Source: Mucilaginibacter hurinus (GTDB lineage: Bacteria; Bacteroidota; Bacteroidia; Sphingobacteriales; Sphingobacteriaceae). Taken from it: a stretch of DNA of 64,000 nucleotides. The notes under the pieces are model-generated. The model did not search any database. It worked only from the letters and a program-made list of their open reading frames with translations, and had not been told where the DNA came from. Position 1 is the stretch's first letter. Each line of letters begins with the position of its first letter. The translations under genes and the position numbers were made by a program. The stretch covers positions 310,001 through 374,000 of the forward strand of contig NZ_QGDC01000001.1 in the NCBI RefSeq assembly GCF_003324525.1, in the 5' to 3' direction. Shown here one piece after another: positions 8,726 to 17,160 of this stretch.

Positions 8726-9487
8726 TTATTTCTTTATTTTATCTAAAAATTGCTTTAAAAAACTATTAAACTTTTCAGGCTGCTCCATCATTGGCGCATG
8801 GCCGCATTCGTCTATCCAGTGCAACTCAGAGTTAGGTAACAACTGGTGGAACTCCTCGGCAACCTCCGGTGGTGTAACCTTATCGTTTTTACCCCATATA
8901 AGCGCTACCGGGATATGTATCTTATACAAATCCTTGGCCATATTATGGCGTATAGCTGATTTAGCCATAGCCAATATACGTATAACGCGATGACGATCAT
9001 TTATAGTTTGAAAAACGTCGTCAACCAATTCTTTTGTTGCCGTAGCCGGATCAAAAAATGTGAACTCAACCTTTTGCTTGATAAAATCGTAATTTTCACG
9101 TCGGGGGAATGAGCCGCCAAAAGCGTTTTCATACAATCCCGAGCTGCCGGTGAGCACCAGCGCTTTCACATACTCCGGGTGTGCCAGCACATAAATAAGC
9201 GCTACGTGACCACCCAGCGAGTTACCTAAAACCGTAATATTTGACAAGCTTTTGTGCTTAACAAATTTGTGCACGTACTTGGTTAAAGTTTTTACACCGG
9301 TGGTAAGCAACGGAAGATCATAAATAGGCAGCATGGGTATAATTACACGATACCTGTCTTTAAACTCTTCTATTACATCGTCCCAATTACTAAGGGCCCC
9401 CATTAACCCATGTAACAACAGCAGCACTTCTCCTTCGCCTTCATCAATATAGCTAAACCCTTTTTCTTTTTTAAGTGCGAACTTCAT
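8726..9487 (-). CDS. Alpha/beta-fold hydrolase
   Basis: Serine hydrolase of the alpha/beta superfamily, about 253 residues, with no signal peptide. The oxyanion segment LLHGLMG, the nucleophile elbow GNSLGGH (Ser90), the acid in WGKNDKVTPP and the histidine in ECGHAPMMEQP form the full catalytic set. Substrate is unknown; relatives are annotated as esterases, epoxide hydrolases or meta-cleavage hydrolases without evidence. It is the first gene of the run leading into the CBS gene and nadK, with a three-base gap. Confidence 0.85.
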   Translation of the reverse strand: MKFALKKEKGFSYIDEGEGEVLLLLHGLMGALSNWDDVIEEFKDRYRVIIPMLPIYDLPLLTTGVKTLTKYVHKFVKHKSLSNITVLGNSLGGHVALIYVLAHPEYVKALVLTGSSGLYENAFGGSFPRRENYDFIKQKVEFTFFDPATATKELVDDVFQTINDRHRVIRILAMAKSAIRHNMAKDLYKIHIPVALIWGKNDKVTPPEVAEEFHQLLPNSELHWIDECGHAPMMEQPEKFNSFLKQFLDKIKK

Positions 9488-9593
9488 ATATGCTGTGCCA
9501 GTTAGTAAATATGGGGCAAGTTTAGTTATTATCCCCGTAATACGCTATAAAAATAGTTTATTGCATGCTACATCCAATAGGTATAACCGATAA

Positions 9594-10043
9594 TTATCCC
9601 AAAAGTTGCTTCACTACTTCAGATATGGTTTTGCCGTCGGCTTTGCCTGCCAATTCCTTATTAGCGGCACCCATTACCTTACCCATATCTTTAACAGATG
9701 TTGCGCCAACACGCGTTAACAAGTCTTTTAAATAAACCTCAATAGCATCGCGGCTCATCTGCTGGGGCAAATAAGGTTCAATTACCGCCATTTCTGCAGC
9801 CTCAATCGCGTACAGGTCTTCACGGTTCTGGGCTTTATAAATATCTGCCGACTCCTTCCGTTGCTTGATAAGCTTTTGTAAAACCTTTATCTCGGCTTCG
9901 GTGGTGAGTTCTTCGGCTGCTCCTTTTTCTGTTTTTGTCAATAGCAAAGCCGATTTAATAGCACGTAATCCGCGCAATCTGTCAGCATCCTTGGCCAGCA
10001 TGGCCTGTTTAATATCCTGGTCTATCTGTAATGTTAACGACAT
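9594..10043 (-). CDS. GatB/YqeY domain protein
   Basis: A 149-residue free-standing YqeY domain, homologous to the C-terminal tRNA-interacting domain of GatB/GatE amidotransferase subunits. The helical sequence includes KSALLLTKTEKGA near the N-terminus, the central EAAEMAVIEPYLPQQMS stretch and the C-terminal MGKVMGAANKELAGKADGKTIS segment typical of the family. The precise role of free YqeY is unclear. It stands alone between the hydrolase and the SDR gene, with 150-base gaps on the upstream side. Confidence 0.9.
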   Translation of the reverse strand: MSLTLQIDQDIKQAMLAKDADRLRGLRAIKSALLLTKTEKGAAEELTTEAEIKVLQKLIKQRKESADIYKAQNREDLYAIEAAEMAVIEPYLPQQMSRDAIEVYLKDLLTRVGATSVKDMGKVMGAANKELAGKADGKTISEVVKQLLG

Positions 10044-10201
10044 TTTATTTGTTGATTTATTGAGGGCAGCGTATTTTTATTACCACCGCTATATTTCTAT
10101 GCAAAACTGCTAATTTTTAAATTATGTCCTCATTTTTATTTTATCTCAGCATAAAAGAAACACACATACTGTTATCGCCATATCGTAACCCGATTCGCAG
10201 G

Positions 10202-10966
10202 TTAGTCTCTCTTTCTTATAATATTACTGGCCGTAGCTTGTGCAGCAGGCATAATAAGCATATCGTTTATGTTGACATGTGCCGGCCGTGACACGGCGAA
10301 CCATATGGCTTCGGCTATGTCCTGCGCTACGAGCGGCTCAAACCCGTCATAAACTTTTTGTGCTCTTTCTTCATCACCTTTAAAGCGCACTATTGAAAAC
10401 TCCGTTTCAACAGCGCCCGGATGTATTGCGGTTACCTTTATGCCGTAAGGCAACAAGTCAGTTCGCATTGCCTTGCTCAAAGCGTCTACCGCATGTTTAG
10501 TAGCACAATATACATTACCGTTTGGATAAACTTCCTTACCGGCTATAGAGCCTATGTTAACTATATGCCCGGCACCGCCGTCAACCATCCAGTTAGACAC
10601 AACGCGGCTTACATAAAGCAAACCCTTAACGTTTGTATCTATCATAACGTCCCAATCATCATAGTCACCTTTATGAACAGGGTCAAGGCCCAAGCTTAAG
10701 CCGGCATTGTTAATCAGCACATCCACCTGCTTCCATTCGTGCGGTAAACTTTCCAGGCTGCTTATTACGGCCTCCCTGTCGCGAACATCAAATGACGATA
10801 CTGCTACTTCTGCGTTATGTTGTTCGTTAAGTGACGATGCCAGGTTTTCTAGCCTGTCCAGTCGGCGCCCGGTCAGGATAAGTTTATAGCCCTGGTAAGC
10901 GAAAAGATTTGCACAAGCTTCTCCAATACCCGAAGTTGCACCGGTAATTAATACAGTTTTTGACAT
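10202..10966 (-). CDS. SDR-family NAD(P)-dependent oxidoreductase
   Basis: Classical short-chain dehydrogenase of 254 residues. The cofactor motif TGATSGIGEA, the NNAG motif, the active-site serine in NIGSIAGKE and the YCATKHA tyrosine-lysine pair are all visible. An arginine right after the first motif (TGRRLDRL) favours NADP(H). Overall similarity is to YdfG-type 3-hydroxy acid dehydrogenases (serine, threonine or malonic semialdehyde), but the substrate cannot be fixed from sequence. It lies just downstream of porT. Confidence 0.87.
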   Translation of the reverse strand: MSKTVLITGATSGIGEACANLFAYQGYKLILTGRRLDRLENLASSLNEQHNAEVAVSSFDVRDREAVISSLESLPHEWKQVDVLINNAGLSLGLDPVHKGDYDDWDVMIDTNVKGLLYVSRVVSNWMVDGGAGHIVNIGSIAGKEVYPNGNVYCATKHAVDALSKAMRTDLLPYGIKVTAIHPGAVETEFSIVRFKGDEERAQKVYDGFEPLVAQDIAEAIWFAVSRPAHVNINDMLIMPAAQATASNIIRKRD

Positions 10967-11020
10967 AATAGATGATAACTATTGCGGCTAAATTATGTTT
11001 TCTGGAAGAATAGGTACTTA

Positions 11021-11761
11021 CTATTCAAAATACAGGCTGAATTGCACTGTATGTAACGCTAAGCCTGAAAGCGGCCTGGAATATGGATGATTCTCCGGTC
11101 TTAGTATATTGCCAAAGGAATTGGATATCTTTATTTCAGGCGAAAGCTTAAAAAATTCAAAATAAATATCAAGCCCTATACCTGCCTCGTAAGACGCGAA
11201 GTACTGCTGCGTTTTAACCAGCTTATCAATAAGGTCTTTGCTTTTATCATCGTTCTTTTTTGATCCGATACCTGCGGTAATTTTTGCACCACCTATAAGG
11301 TATCCCCGGAAATCGCCTATACGGTCTGATTTTAATTTAAGCTGTAGCGGGATATCAAATGCTGTAGTGGTTATTTGCCTTACCTTGTCCTCCACTGTAG
11401 CGTCCTGGTATTTATAAATAAGTTTCCTATCGGCAAAAACCAGCGAAGGTGTGGTACGCACTTCCAGGTGGTCGTTAATACGGTAGCGCGTTAAAAAACC
11501 CACTGCAAAACCAGGTGCGTCAGGCGAACTGATACTCGCTATTTCGCCGGTAACAGTGCGACCGGTTTCCGGATCAATAAAAGGCAATTGCCAGTCGGGC
11601 TGCTTATTGATTTTTAAATAGCTGCTTACATATGTAAACGAAAAACCGAAACTCAGGTCGGTAACATCTGCCCCTCCGCCCCATGCAGGCGCCTTTTGTG
11701 CATGTAAAAGATTACTGCAGCTTAAAAGGCAAATAACGGTAAGGTAAACGGTTTTTATCAT
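11021..11761 (-). CDS. porT: PorT-family type IX secretion barrel protein
   Basis: Predicted outer-membrane barrel of 246 residues required in relatives for type IX secretion and gliding. It has a signal peptide (residues 1-21, ending LHAQ) and porin-like strands such as FGFSFTYVSSYLKI, PGFAVGFLTRYRI and SLVFADRKLIYKY. The start codon overlaps the stop of the upstream methyltransferase gene by four bases (ATGA), and the ubiE-porT order is common across Bacteroidota, which supports the call beyond the generic barrel pattern. A T9SS-sorted protein is encoded at 24547, so the system is in use. Confidence 0.82.
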   Translation of the reverse strand: MIKTVYLTVICLLSCSNLLHAQKAPAWGGGADVTDLSFGFSFTYVSSYLKINKQPDWQLPFIDPETGRTVTGEIASISSPDAPGFAVGFLTRYRINDHLEVRTTPSLVFADRKLIYKYQDATVEDKVRQITTTAFDIPLQLKLKSDRIGDFRGYLIGGAKITAGIGSKKNDDKSKDLIDKLVKTQQYFASYEAGIGLDIYFEFFKLSPEIKISNSFGNILRPENHPYSRPLSGLALHTVQFSLYFE

Positions 11762-12489
11762 TTAGCGCCGGTGTATATAGAACAGATACCAAACGCTAAA
11801 GGCCGTATTTTGGTATTCTTGAAGCCCACTTTATCCATTACCGCGGTAAAGCCTTTGCCATCAGGGAAAGCGGCGACCGACTCGGGTAAATATGAGTATG
11901 CCCTGGAATCTTTAGAGAAAAGTTTACCAATGCCCGGTGTGATGTATGAAAAATAGAAATTATACAATTGCATTACCGGGAAAATTTTTGGTTTTGAAAA
12001 CTCAAGCACCACCGCTTTACCACCTGGCTTTAATACGCGGTATATATCGGCCAGACCAGCTTCGAGATTTTCAAAATTGCGAACGCCATAGGCCACGGTA
12101 ACCGCATCGAAGCCGTTATCATTAAAAGGCAGCTTTTCAGAGTCGCCCAATTTAACTTCAAATTTATCGCCCAATCCACGTTTCGCTATCTTTTGTTTGG
12201 CAATTTCAAGCATGCCCTGCGAGATGTCTACCCCGATGATTTTTTCGGGTTTGAGGATTGACAAAGCCTCAAACGCAAAATCGCCGGTACCGGTAGCCAC
12301 ATCCAAAATAAGCGCCGGTTTATCCGCCTTAAGTTCATTAATCGCTTTTTTGCGCCATATAATATCAATACCTAACGATAAAAAATGATTTAAAAAGTCG
12401 TATGTTTTTGATATGTTGTTAAACATGTCGGCCACCTGCTCCTTTTTAGTGCCTTGCTCATTTTGGTATGGTATTATGGTCTTGCTCAT
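11758..12489 (-). CDS. ubiE: Demethylmenaquinone/ubiquinone C-methyltransferase
   Basis: SAM-dependent enzyme (MenG/UbiE) for the last ring methylation in menaquinone synthesis. The SAM motif LDVATGTGDFAFE, the family segment VTVAYGVRNFENLEAGL and the post-motif GGKAVVLEFSKP are present in 243 residues. As Bacteroidota normally use menaquinone, the relevant substrate is probably demethylmenaquinone. It overlaps porT by four bases, implying translational coupling. Confidence 0.94.
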   Translation of the reverse strand: MSKTIIPYQNEQGTKKEQVADMFNNISKTYDFLNHFLSLGIDIIWRKKAINELKADKPALILDVATGTGDFAFEALSILKPEKIIGVDISQGMLEIAKQKIAKRGLGDKFEVKLGDSEKLPFNDNGFDAVTVAYGVRNFENLEAGLADIYRVLKPGGKAVVLEFSKPKIFPVMQLYNFYFSYITPGIGKLFSKDSRAYSYLPESVAAFPDGKGFTAVMDKVGFKNTKIRPLAFGICSIYTGAK

Positions 12490-12660
12490 CAGTGCGGTAA
12501 AGATAGGGCTTAATGTCTGAAGATAAAAACAGCCTTTATCAGCATATTAGGCATGTAAATGTAGTTACGCCAGGCATGCAACAATTTTAACGCACTTACA
12601 CATTAGTAAAATAATACACTATTTTTACCTAACCAATTTTAAATAAATTATACACTTCAA

Positions 12661-14025
12661 ATGATAGAAAAAGAGAATGACCGCCGCGGCTTCTTAAAAA
12701 AACTTGGAACAACCGCAGCCGCACTTGCGGCAGGTTCTGCTGTATTTGCAGCAGAAAAAAACACGCCCTTCACCTATTTAAAAAGGGACCGCCCTTTTAG
12801 TGCTAATGATGCTATCAACATAGCGCTGATAGGGGCCGGCGGCATGGGCACCCAGGATGCGGTTGTAGCGCTGCAGGTGCCCGGGGTAAAACTTGTAGCC
12901 GTGTGCGACTTGTATGACTCCCGCTTAAAAGACGCTAAAGCCCGTTGGGGAGCAGATATATTTACTACCCGTGTTTACAAAGAGATATTAAGTCGTAAGG
13001 ATATTGATGCCGTTATTATTGGCACAACCGACCATTGGCATCAGCAAATATCAATTGATGCCATGCGCGCCGGCAAGCATGTATATTGCGAAAAGCCAAT
13101 GGTGCATTCTGTTGCTGAAGGCCCGGCAGTTATTAAGGCTCAAAAAGAAACGGGCAAAGTGTTTATGGTTGGCAGCCAGGGCGTATCATCACTGGGCAAT
13201 GAAAAAGCACGCGAGCTGCTAAAATCCGGCGCCATCGGACAGCTCAATTATGCTGAAGGCTTTTGGGCACGCCGTAACCCGGTGGATGTTTGGCAATACC
13301 CAATTCCGGCTGACGCCTCGACAGAAACCGTTGACTGGGAAACCTATGTAAGTAACACCAAAAAACGGCCTTTTGACGACAAACGTTTCTTTCGCTGGCG
13401 TAATTATACTGATTACGGCACCGGCATGGCGGGCGATTTATTTGTACATCTTTTTTCAAGCCTGCATTTTATAGCCGACTCTGTTGGGCCTGACAAAATA
13501 TATGCTTCGGGCGGGCGGCGTTTTTGGAACGACGGGCGTGAGGTGCCTGATGTGTTGCTGGGTACATTTGATTATCCGAAAAGCACGGCGCACCCGGCAT
13601 TCAACCTATCATTACGTTGTAACTTTGTTGACGGCACCAGCGGCACTACCTATTTGAAGTTGATAGGCAGCGAAGGTTCAATGGATGTTACCTGGGATAC
13701 TGTCACTCTAAAGCGAAATCAAACGGTAGCGACAACAGATCCTTTTTTAATTGAGCAGCAGCGTAAGGCCGGCAATACCAGTGCCGCACGAAAGCAAATA
13801 CTGCCGCCGGCTGAGTTTACCTACGCAGCAGAAAAAGGATATATGGGCGGACCATATGATCATATGGTCAACTTTTTTGATGCGATAAGGAACAATAAAA
13901 AGGTGGTAGAAGATGCCATATTCGGCTATCGCGCGGCAGCACCCGCTTTATTATGCAATGATAGCTACTATCAAAATTCCCCTATACTTTGGAACCCGGA
14001 TAAAATGGAGATAATAAAAAAATAA
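12661..14025 (+). CDS. Tat-exported Gfo/Idh/MocA oxidoreductase
   Basis: NAD(P)-dependent sugar oxidoreductase, 454 residues. The N-terminus holds a twin-arginine signal (DRRGFLKKLGT, then a hydrophobic alanine-rich run to about residue 30), so the folded, cofactor-loaded enzyme is probably exported to the periplasm. The nucleotide motif IALIGAGGMGTQD and the catalytic lysine motif YCEKPM are typical of the family. It is followed six bases later by a DUF1080 protein, a pairing seen repeatedly in Bacteroidota and linked to 3-keto-sugar metabolism. The exact sugar is unknown. Confidence 0.9.
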   Translation: MIEKENDRRGFLKKLGTTAAALAAGSAVFAAEKNTPFTYLKRDRPFSANDAINIALIGAGGMGTQDAVVALQVPGVKLVAVCDLYDSRLKDAKARWGADIFTTRVYKEILSRKDIDAVIIGTTDHWHQQISIDAMRAGKHVYCEKPMVHSVAEGPAVIKAQKETGKVFMVGSQGVSSLGNEKARELLKSGAIGQLNYAEGFWARRNPVDVWQYPIPADASTETVDWETYVSNTKKRPFDDKRFFRWRNYTDYGTGMAGDLFVHLFSSLHFIADSVGPDKIYASGGRRFWNDGREVPDVLLGTFDYPKSTAHPAFNLSLRCNFVDGTSGTTYLKLIGSEGSMDVTWDTVTLKRNQTVATTDPFLIEQQRKAGNTSAARKQILPPAEFTYAAEKGYMGGPYDHMVNFFDAIRNNKKVVEDAIFGYRAAAPALLCNDSYYQNSPILWNPDKMEIIKK

Positions 14026-14031
14026 TATTTT

Positions 14032-14763
14032 ATGAAAAATAAACTGAGAGCGATTGCTGTACTGGCTGCTGCCGGTCTTGCAGGTACCGCGTTGATGTCA
14101 AACACTAGCGTAGAAGATACTAAAGTTGTGAAAACGATGGCAAAAGACGGATGGCTGAGCCTTTTTGATGGCAAAACCCTTAATGGCTGGCATGGTTATA
14201 ATAAAACAGTTAAAATTGACAACTGGATAGCGAAGGACGGTGTACTGGAGTGTGTTGAAACATCTTTTGAAGCGGTAAACGCAGATATTGTTACCGATAA
14301 AGAATACGGGGATTTTGATTTAACCTGGGAGTGGCGCATAGGCAAAGGCAGCAACAGCGGGGTGATGTACCATGTTGTTGAAAATGCCAAACATCCATAC
14401 ACTTTTGTTACGGGCCCCGAATACCAATTAATTGATGAGGTGAACTGGCCGGGACAACTGGAAGACTGGCAAAAAGCAGGTGCTGATTATGCCATGCACC
14501 TGCCTAATGAAAAGAAAACCCTTAAACCCGTTGGTGAGTGGAACAGCAGCAGGATAGTATTTAACAAAGGCCACGTTGAACACTGGCTGAACGGGGCTAA
14601 AATACTTGAGTTTGAGGCATGGTCGCCGGAGTGGATGGCAAAAAAAACCGGTGGTAAATGGAAAGATACGCCCGATTATGGCATGGCCAAAAAAGGCCGG
14701 ATAGCCCTGCAGGCACACGGTGGTAAAGTGGCTTTCAGAAATATAAAGATAAAGGAATTGTAA
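14032..14763 (+). CDS. DUF1080 (3-keto-disaccharide hydrolase-like) protein
   Basis: Secreted concanavalin-like beta-sandwich protein of 243 residues. A signal-like N-terminus (about residues 1-24) precedes the DUF1080 hallmark WLSLFDGKTLNGWHG and later family segments (DFDLTWEWRIGKGSNSGV, GRIALQAHGGKVAFRNIKI). Members have been described as 3-keto-glycoside hydrolases that act after oxidation of the sugar at C3. That fits the exported oxidoreductase directly upstream, with which it forms an apparent two-gene operon. Confidence 0.85.
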   Translation: MKNKLRAIAVLAAAGLAGTALMSNTSVEDTKVVKTMAKDGWLSLFDGKTLNGWHGYNKTVKIDNWIAKDGVLECVETSFEAVNADIVTDKEYGDFDLTWEWRIGKGSNSGVMYHVVENAKHPYTFVTGPEYQLIDEVNWPGQLEDWQKAGADYAMHLPNEKKTLKPVGEWNSSRIVFNKGHVEHWLNGAKILEFEAWSPEWMAKKTGGKWKDTPDYGMAKKGRIALQAHGGKVAFRNIKIKEL

Positions 14764-14779
14764 CCCGCCATGTGATGCA

Positions 14780-14852
14780 ATGAACGAAGCGATGTAGGTA
14801 GATGTTATACCGCCGAACAGGCGGCGTACGCGGCATTACCCGCTTCGTTCAT
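14780..14852. repeat. Nested inverted repeat between convergent genes
   Basis: ATGAACGAAGCG (14780-14791) pairs perfectly with CGCTTCGTTCAT (14841-14852), and a second hairpin, CCGCC-GAACA-GGCGG (14810-14824), lies inside. It occupies most of the gap between the DUF1080 and VOC genes. It could be a bidirectional terminator or a REP-type element; there is no clear T tract. Confidence 0.6.
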
Positions 14853-14865
14853 ACTAACCCGTTAA

Positions 14866-15354
14866 TTATTTAGCCAAGGCAAGCAGCCCTTCCATATCCA
14901 GCCTGTTTGTATACATTTCCAATTGCCCATTTTTATCCAGCGGCCATTGGTCACGCGGGCGATCCCAGTATAACTCAACACCGTTTTTATCCGGATCATC
15001 TAAATAAATAGCTTCAGATACGCCATGGTCAGACGCCCCGGTAAGCGGATACCCGGCATCAAACAGGCGTATCACAATGGCGGCCAGATCCTTCCGCTCC
15101 GGGTAAACTATGGCAGTGTGGAATAATCCGGCCGTATTTACAGGTGCGGGGTTACCGCCTTTGCTATACCAGGTATTTAAACCTATATGATGATGATATC
15201 CTCCTGCAGAGATAAATGCAGCCTGATCGCCGTAGGTTTGCATCAGCTCAAAGCCCAGCAATCCGCAATAAAAATCAAGCGAACGCTGCAAATCGCTCAC
15301 TTTTAAATGCACGTGACCTATGCGTGTTTTAGCAGGAATCTGATAATTATCCAT
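14866..15354 (-). CDS. VOC-family (glyoxalase/extradiol dioxygenase-like) protein
   Basis: Single-domain vicinal-oxygen-chelate protein of 162 residues built from two beta-alpha-beta-beta-beta modules. Probable metal ligands are in GHVHLKVSDL and the C-terminal GVELYWDRP; a histidine-rich YHHHIGLNTW sits between them. It resembles the N-terminal half of CatE-type catechol 2,3-dioxygenases, but a specific reaction cannot be assigned. The longest frame starts at a TTG at 15360 that lies within a -7 promoter box, so I use the ATG at 15354, three bases after that box. Confidence 0.82.
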   Translation of the reverse strand: MDNYQIPAKTRIGHVHLKVSDLQRSLDFYCGLLGFELMQTYGDQAAFISAGGYHHHIGLNTWYSKGGNPAPVNTAGLFHTAIVYPERKDLAAIVIRLFDAGYPLTGASDHGVSEAIYLDDPDKNGVELYWDRPRDQWPLDKNGQLEMYTNRLDMEGLLALAK

Positions 15355-15357
15355 AAT

Positions 15358-15365
15358 CAAAGTTA
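15358..15365 (-). promoter_or_regulatory. -7 promoter box of VOC gene, leaderless
   Basis: TAACTTTG on the minus strand matches TAnnTTTG. Only three bases (ATT) separate it from the ATG at 15354, so transcription should begin at or next to the start codon. Confidence 0.55.
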
Positions 15366-15385
15366 ATAATTAGTTGTTGTCTATT

Positions 15386-15480
15386 CGTCATCGCAAGAGC
15401 GAACCACTCTGTGAACCATCCGGGTAAACTATTACAGGCCTAAACCTTTTTTGGGTGTTGGTTCGTTTCTCGCAATGACG
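15386..15480. repeat. REP-like interspersed inverted repeat
   Basis: CGTCATCGCAAGAGCGAACCA (15386-15406) is matched in inverted orientation by TGGTTCGTTTCTCGCAATGACG (15459-15480), imperfectly, around a 52-base centre. The arm CGTCATTGCGAG with a following GAACGA or GAAGCG is a form I know from short interspersed palindromes in several bacterial genomes. It lies between the divergent VOC and engB promoters. Confidence 0.6.
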
Positions 15481-15511
15481 CTTTGCGAACTATCCCTAAT
15501 CACTAAATATG

Positions 15512-15519
15512 TATCTTTG
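15512..15519 (+). promoter_or_regulatory. -7 promoter box of engB, leaderless
   Basis: TATCTTTG matches TAnnTTTG and ends five bases before the engB ATG at 15525, so the predicted messenger has little or no leader. No TTG lies at 17-23 bases upstream. Confidence 0.5.
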
Positions 15520-15524
15520 TCCGC

Positions 15525-16145
15525 ATGATTGTTAAATCCGCCGAATTTATTTGCAGTAATACCCAGGTTTCAAAGCTTCCGGCACCAGTAATGCCTGAGT
15601 ACGCCTTTATCGGCCGCTCAAACGTAGGTAAGTCGTCGTTAATAAATATGCTGGTATCAAAAAAGGGGCTTGCTAAAACATCGCAAACGCCTGGCAAAAC
15701 ACAGCTTATAAATCATTTTTTGATAAATGAAAACTGGTACCTTGTTGACTTGCCCGGCTACGGTTATGCGCGCATCTCAAAAAGCAAGAAAGAAGACTGG
15801 GATAAATTCATACGCGCTTACCTTGATAAGCGCGAAAGCCTGCAATGCGTAATGGTACTGGTTGATAGCCGGCTTGAACCGCAAAAAATAGACTTGCAGT
15901 TTTGCAATTGGCTTGGCGAAAAAGGTTTATCGTTTGTTATCATCTTCACTAAGGCTGATAAGCAGTCGGCAATAAAAACTGATCAGAATGTGGCAAAATT
16001 CAAAAAAGGCCTTTTAGCTACTTTTGAAGAAATGCCCCCTTATTTTATCACTTCGGCCGAAAATCAAACCGGCCGGGATGAGGTGCTGGGCTTTATTGAT
16101 GAAATAAACAAAGGATTCGAGATACCGGAGTATAAACAGTTTTAA
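15525..16145 (+). CDS. engB: Ribosome biogenesis GTPase EngB (YihA/YsxC)
   Basis: Cytoplasmic GTPase needed for large ribosomal subunit maturation. P-loop GRSNVGKSSLI, switch motif region ending in LVDLPGYGYA (G3 DxxG), G4 TKAD and G5 SAEN are all present in 206 residues. The N-terminal IVKSAEFICSNTQVSKLP is typical of the family, which confirms the ATG at 15525 even though the promoter box sits only five bases before it. Confidence 0.95.
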   Translation: MIVKSAEFICSNTQVSKLPAPVMPEYAFIGRSNVGKSSLINMLVSKKGLAKTSQTPGKTQLINHFLINENWYLVDLPGYGYARISKSKKEDWDKFIRAYLDKRESLQCVMVLVDSRLEPQKIDLQFCNWLGEKGLSFVIIFTKADKQSAIKTDQNVAKFKKGLLATFEEMPPYFITSAENQTGRDEVLGFIDEINKGFEIPEYKQF

Positions 16146-16220
16146 ATATTAAACGCTGAGGTTAAATGATGATGTCAAAACACATCACCATTCTGCATAC
16201 CATATTCGATATAAATATAA

Positions 16221-17072
16221 ATGAAGAAATATTTCTCTTTAGTAACTTTTTCACACACCATATTCGCCATGCCATTCGCTTTTATCGGCTTCTTTTTGGC
16301 GATTACCACCACTGATTATGCTTTTGAATGGGACAAACTCATTATGATGGTGCTTTGCATGGTATTTGCGCGTAACGCGGCCATGGCTTTTAACCGTTAT
16401 CTCGACCGGGACATTGACGCGCTTAATCCACGCACACAGCAGCGTGACATACCTGCAGGCCGGATAACCGCGCGTAACGCGTTGCTGTTTACCGCTGCCA
16501 ATTGCATGTTGTTTATAGCTACTACCTGGTTTATTAACCCATTGTGTTTTTATCTTTCCCCGGTGGCTCTGCTGGTAGTACTAGGATATAGTGCTACCAA
16601 ACGCTTTACTGCACTGTGCCATTTGGTATTGGGGCTGGGCTTGTCACTCGCCCCTATTGGCGCCTATTTGGTAGTAACGGGTGAGTTTGCCTTAACCCCA
16701 ATCTTTTTTTCGCTATCGGTGCTCTGTTGGGTAAGCGGCTTTGATATTATTTATGCCTTACAGGACGAAGAATTTGACCGCAGCCAGCAGTTACACTCTA
16801 TCCCTGCTTATCTTGGTAAGGTGCGGGCGCTTCAACTGTCGACATTTTTGCATGTGCTTTCGGCAGCATTTATTGTAATGCCGGTTTTTGTTACAACAGT
16901 TGGCTTATTATATTACACCGGCATAATATTCTTCTGCGGCATGCTGATATATCAACATTGGTTGGTGAAGCCATCCGACCTGAGCCGCGTGAACTTTGCG
17001 TTTATGACCACTAACGGTATTGCCAGCGTAGTATTTGCTGCCTTTTTCCTGCTTGACAGGATGATGCTTTAA
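16221..17072 (+). CDS. UbiA-family prenyltransferase (putative MqnP)
   Basis: Integral membrane prenyltransferase of 283 residues with seven to nine membrane segments. The two aspartate motifs that bind magnesium diphosphate are NRYLDRDID (cytoplasmic loop 1) and DIIYALQDEEFD (second loop). It is closest in style to 4-hydroxybenzoate polyprenyltransferases. Bacteroidota do not usually make ubiquinone, so I infer a menaquinone role, either MqnP of the futalosine route or a MenA-like enzyme. No other men or mqn genes except ubiE are in the window to decide. Confidence 0.8.
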   Translation: MKKYFSLVTFSHTIFAMPFAFIGFFLAITTTDYAFEWDKLIMMVLCMVFARNAAMAFNRYLDRDIDALNPRTQQRDIPAGRITARNALLFTAANCMLFIATTWFINPLCFYLSPVALLVVLGYSATKRFTALCHLVLGLGLSLAPIGAYLVVTGEFALTPIFFSLSVLCWVSGFDIIYALQDEEFDRSQQLHSIPAYLGKVRALQLSTFLHVLSAAFIVMPVFVTTVGLLYYTGIIFFCGMLIYQHWLVKPSDLSRVNFAFMTTNGIASVVFAAFFLLDRMML

Positions 17073-17160
17073 TAATATTGATTTTAAAATTCTTGTCAAA
17101 GTATAAAGCACCCAGGAAACTAAAAACAAAACATTCTGTTAATCTAAATTCTGGTTAAAA

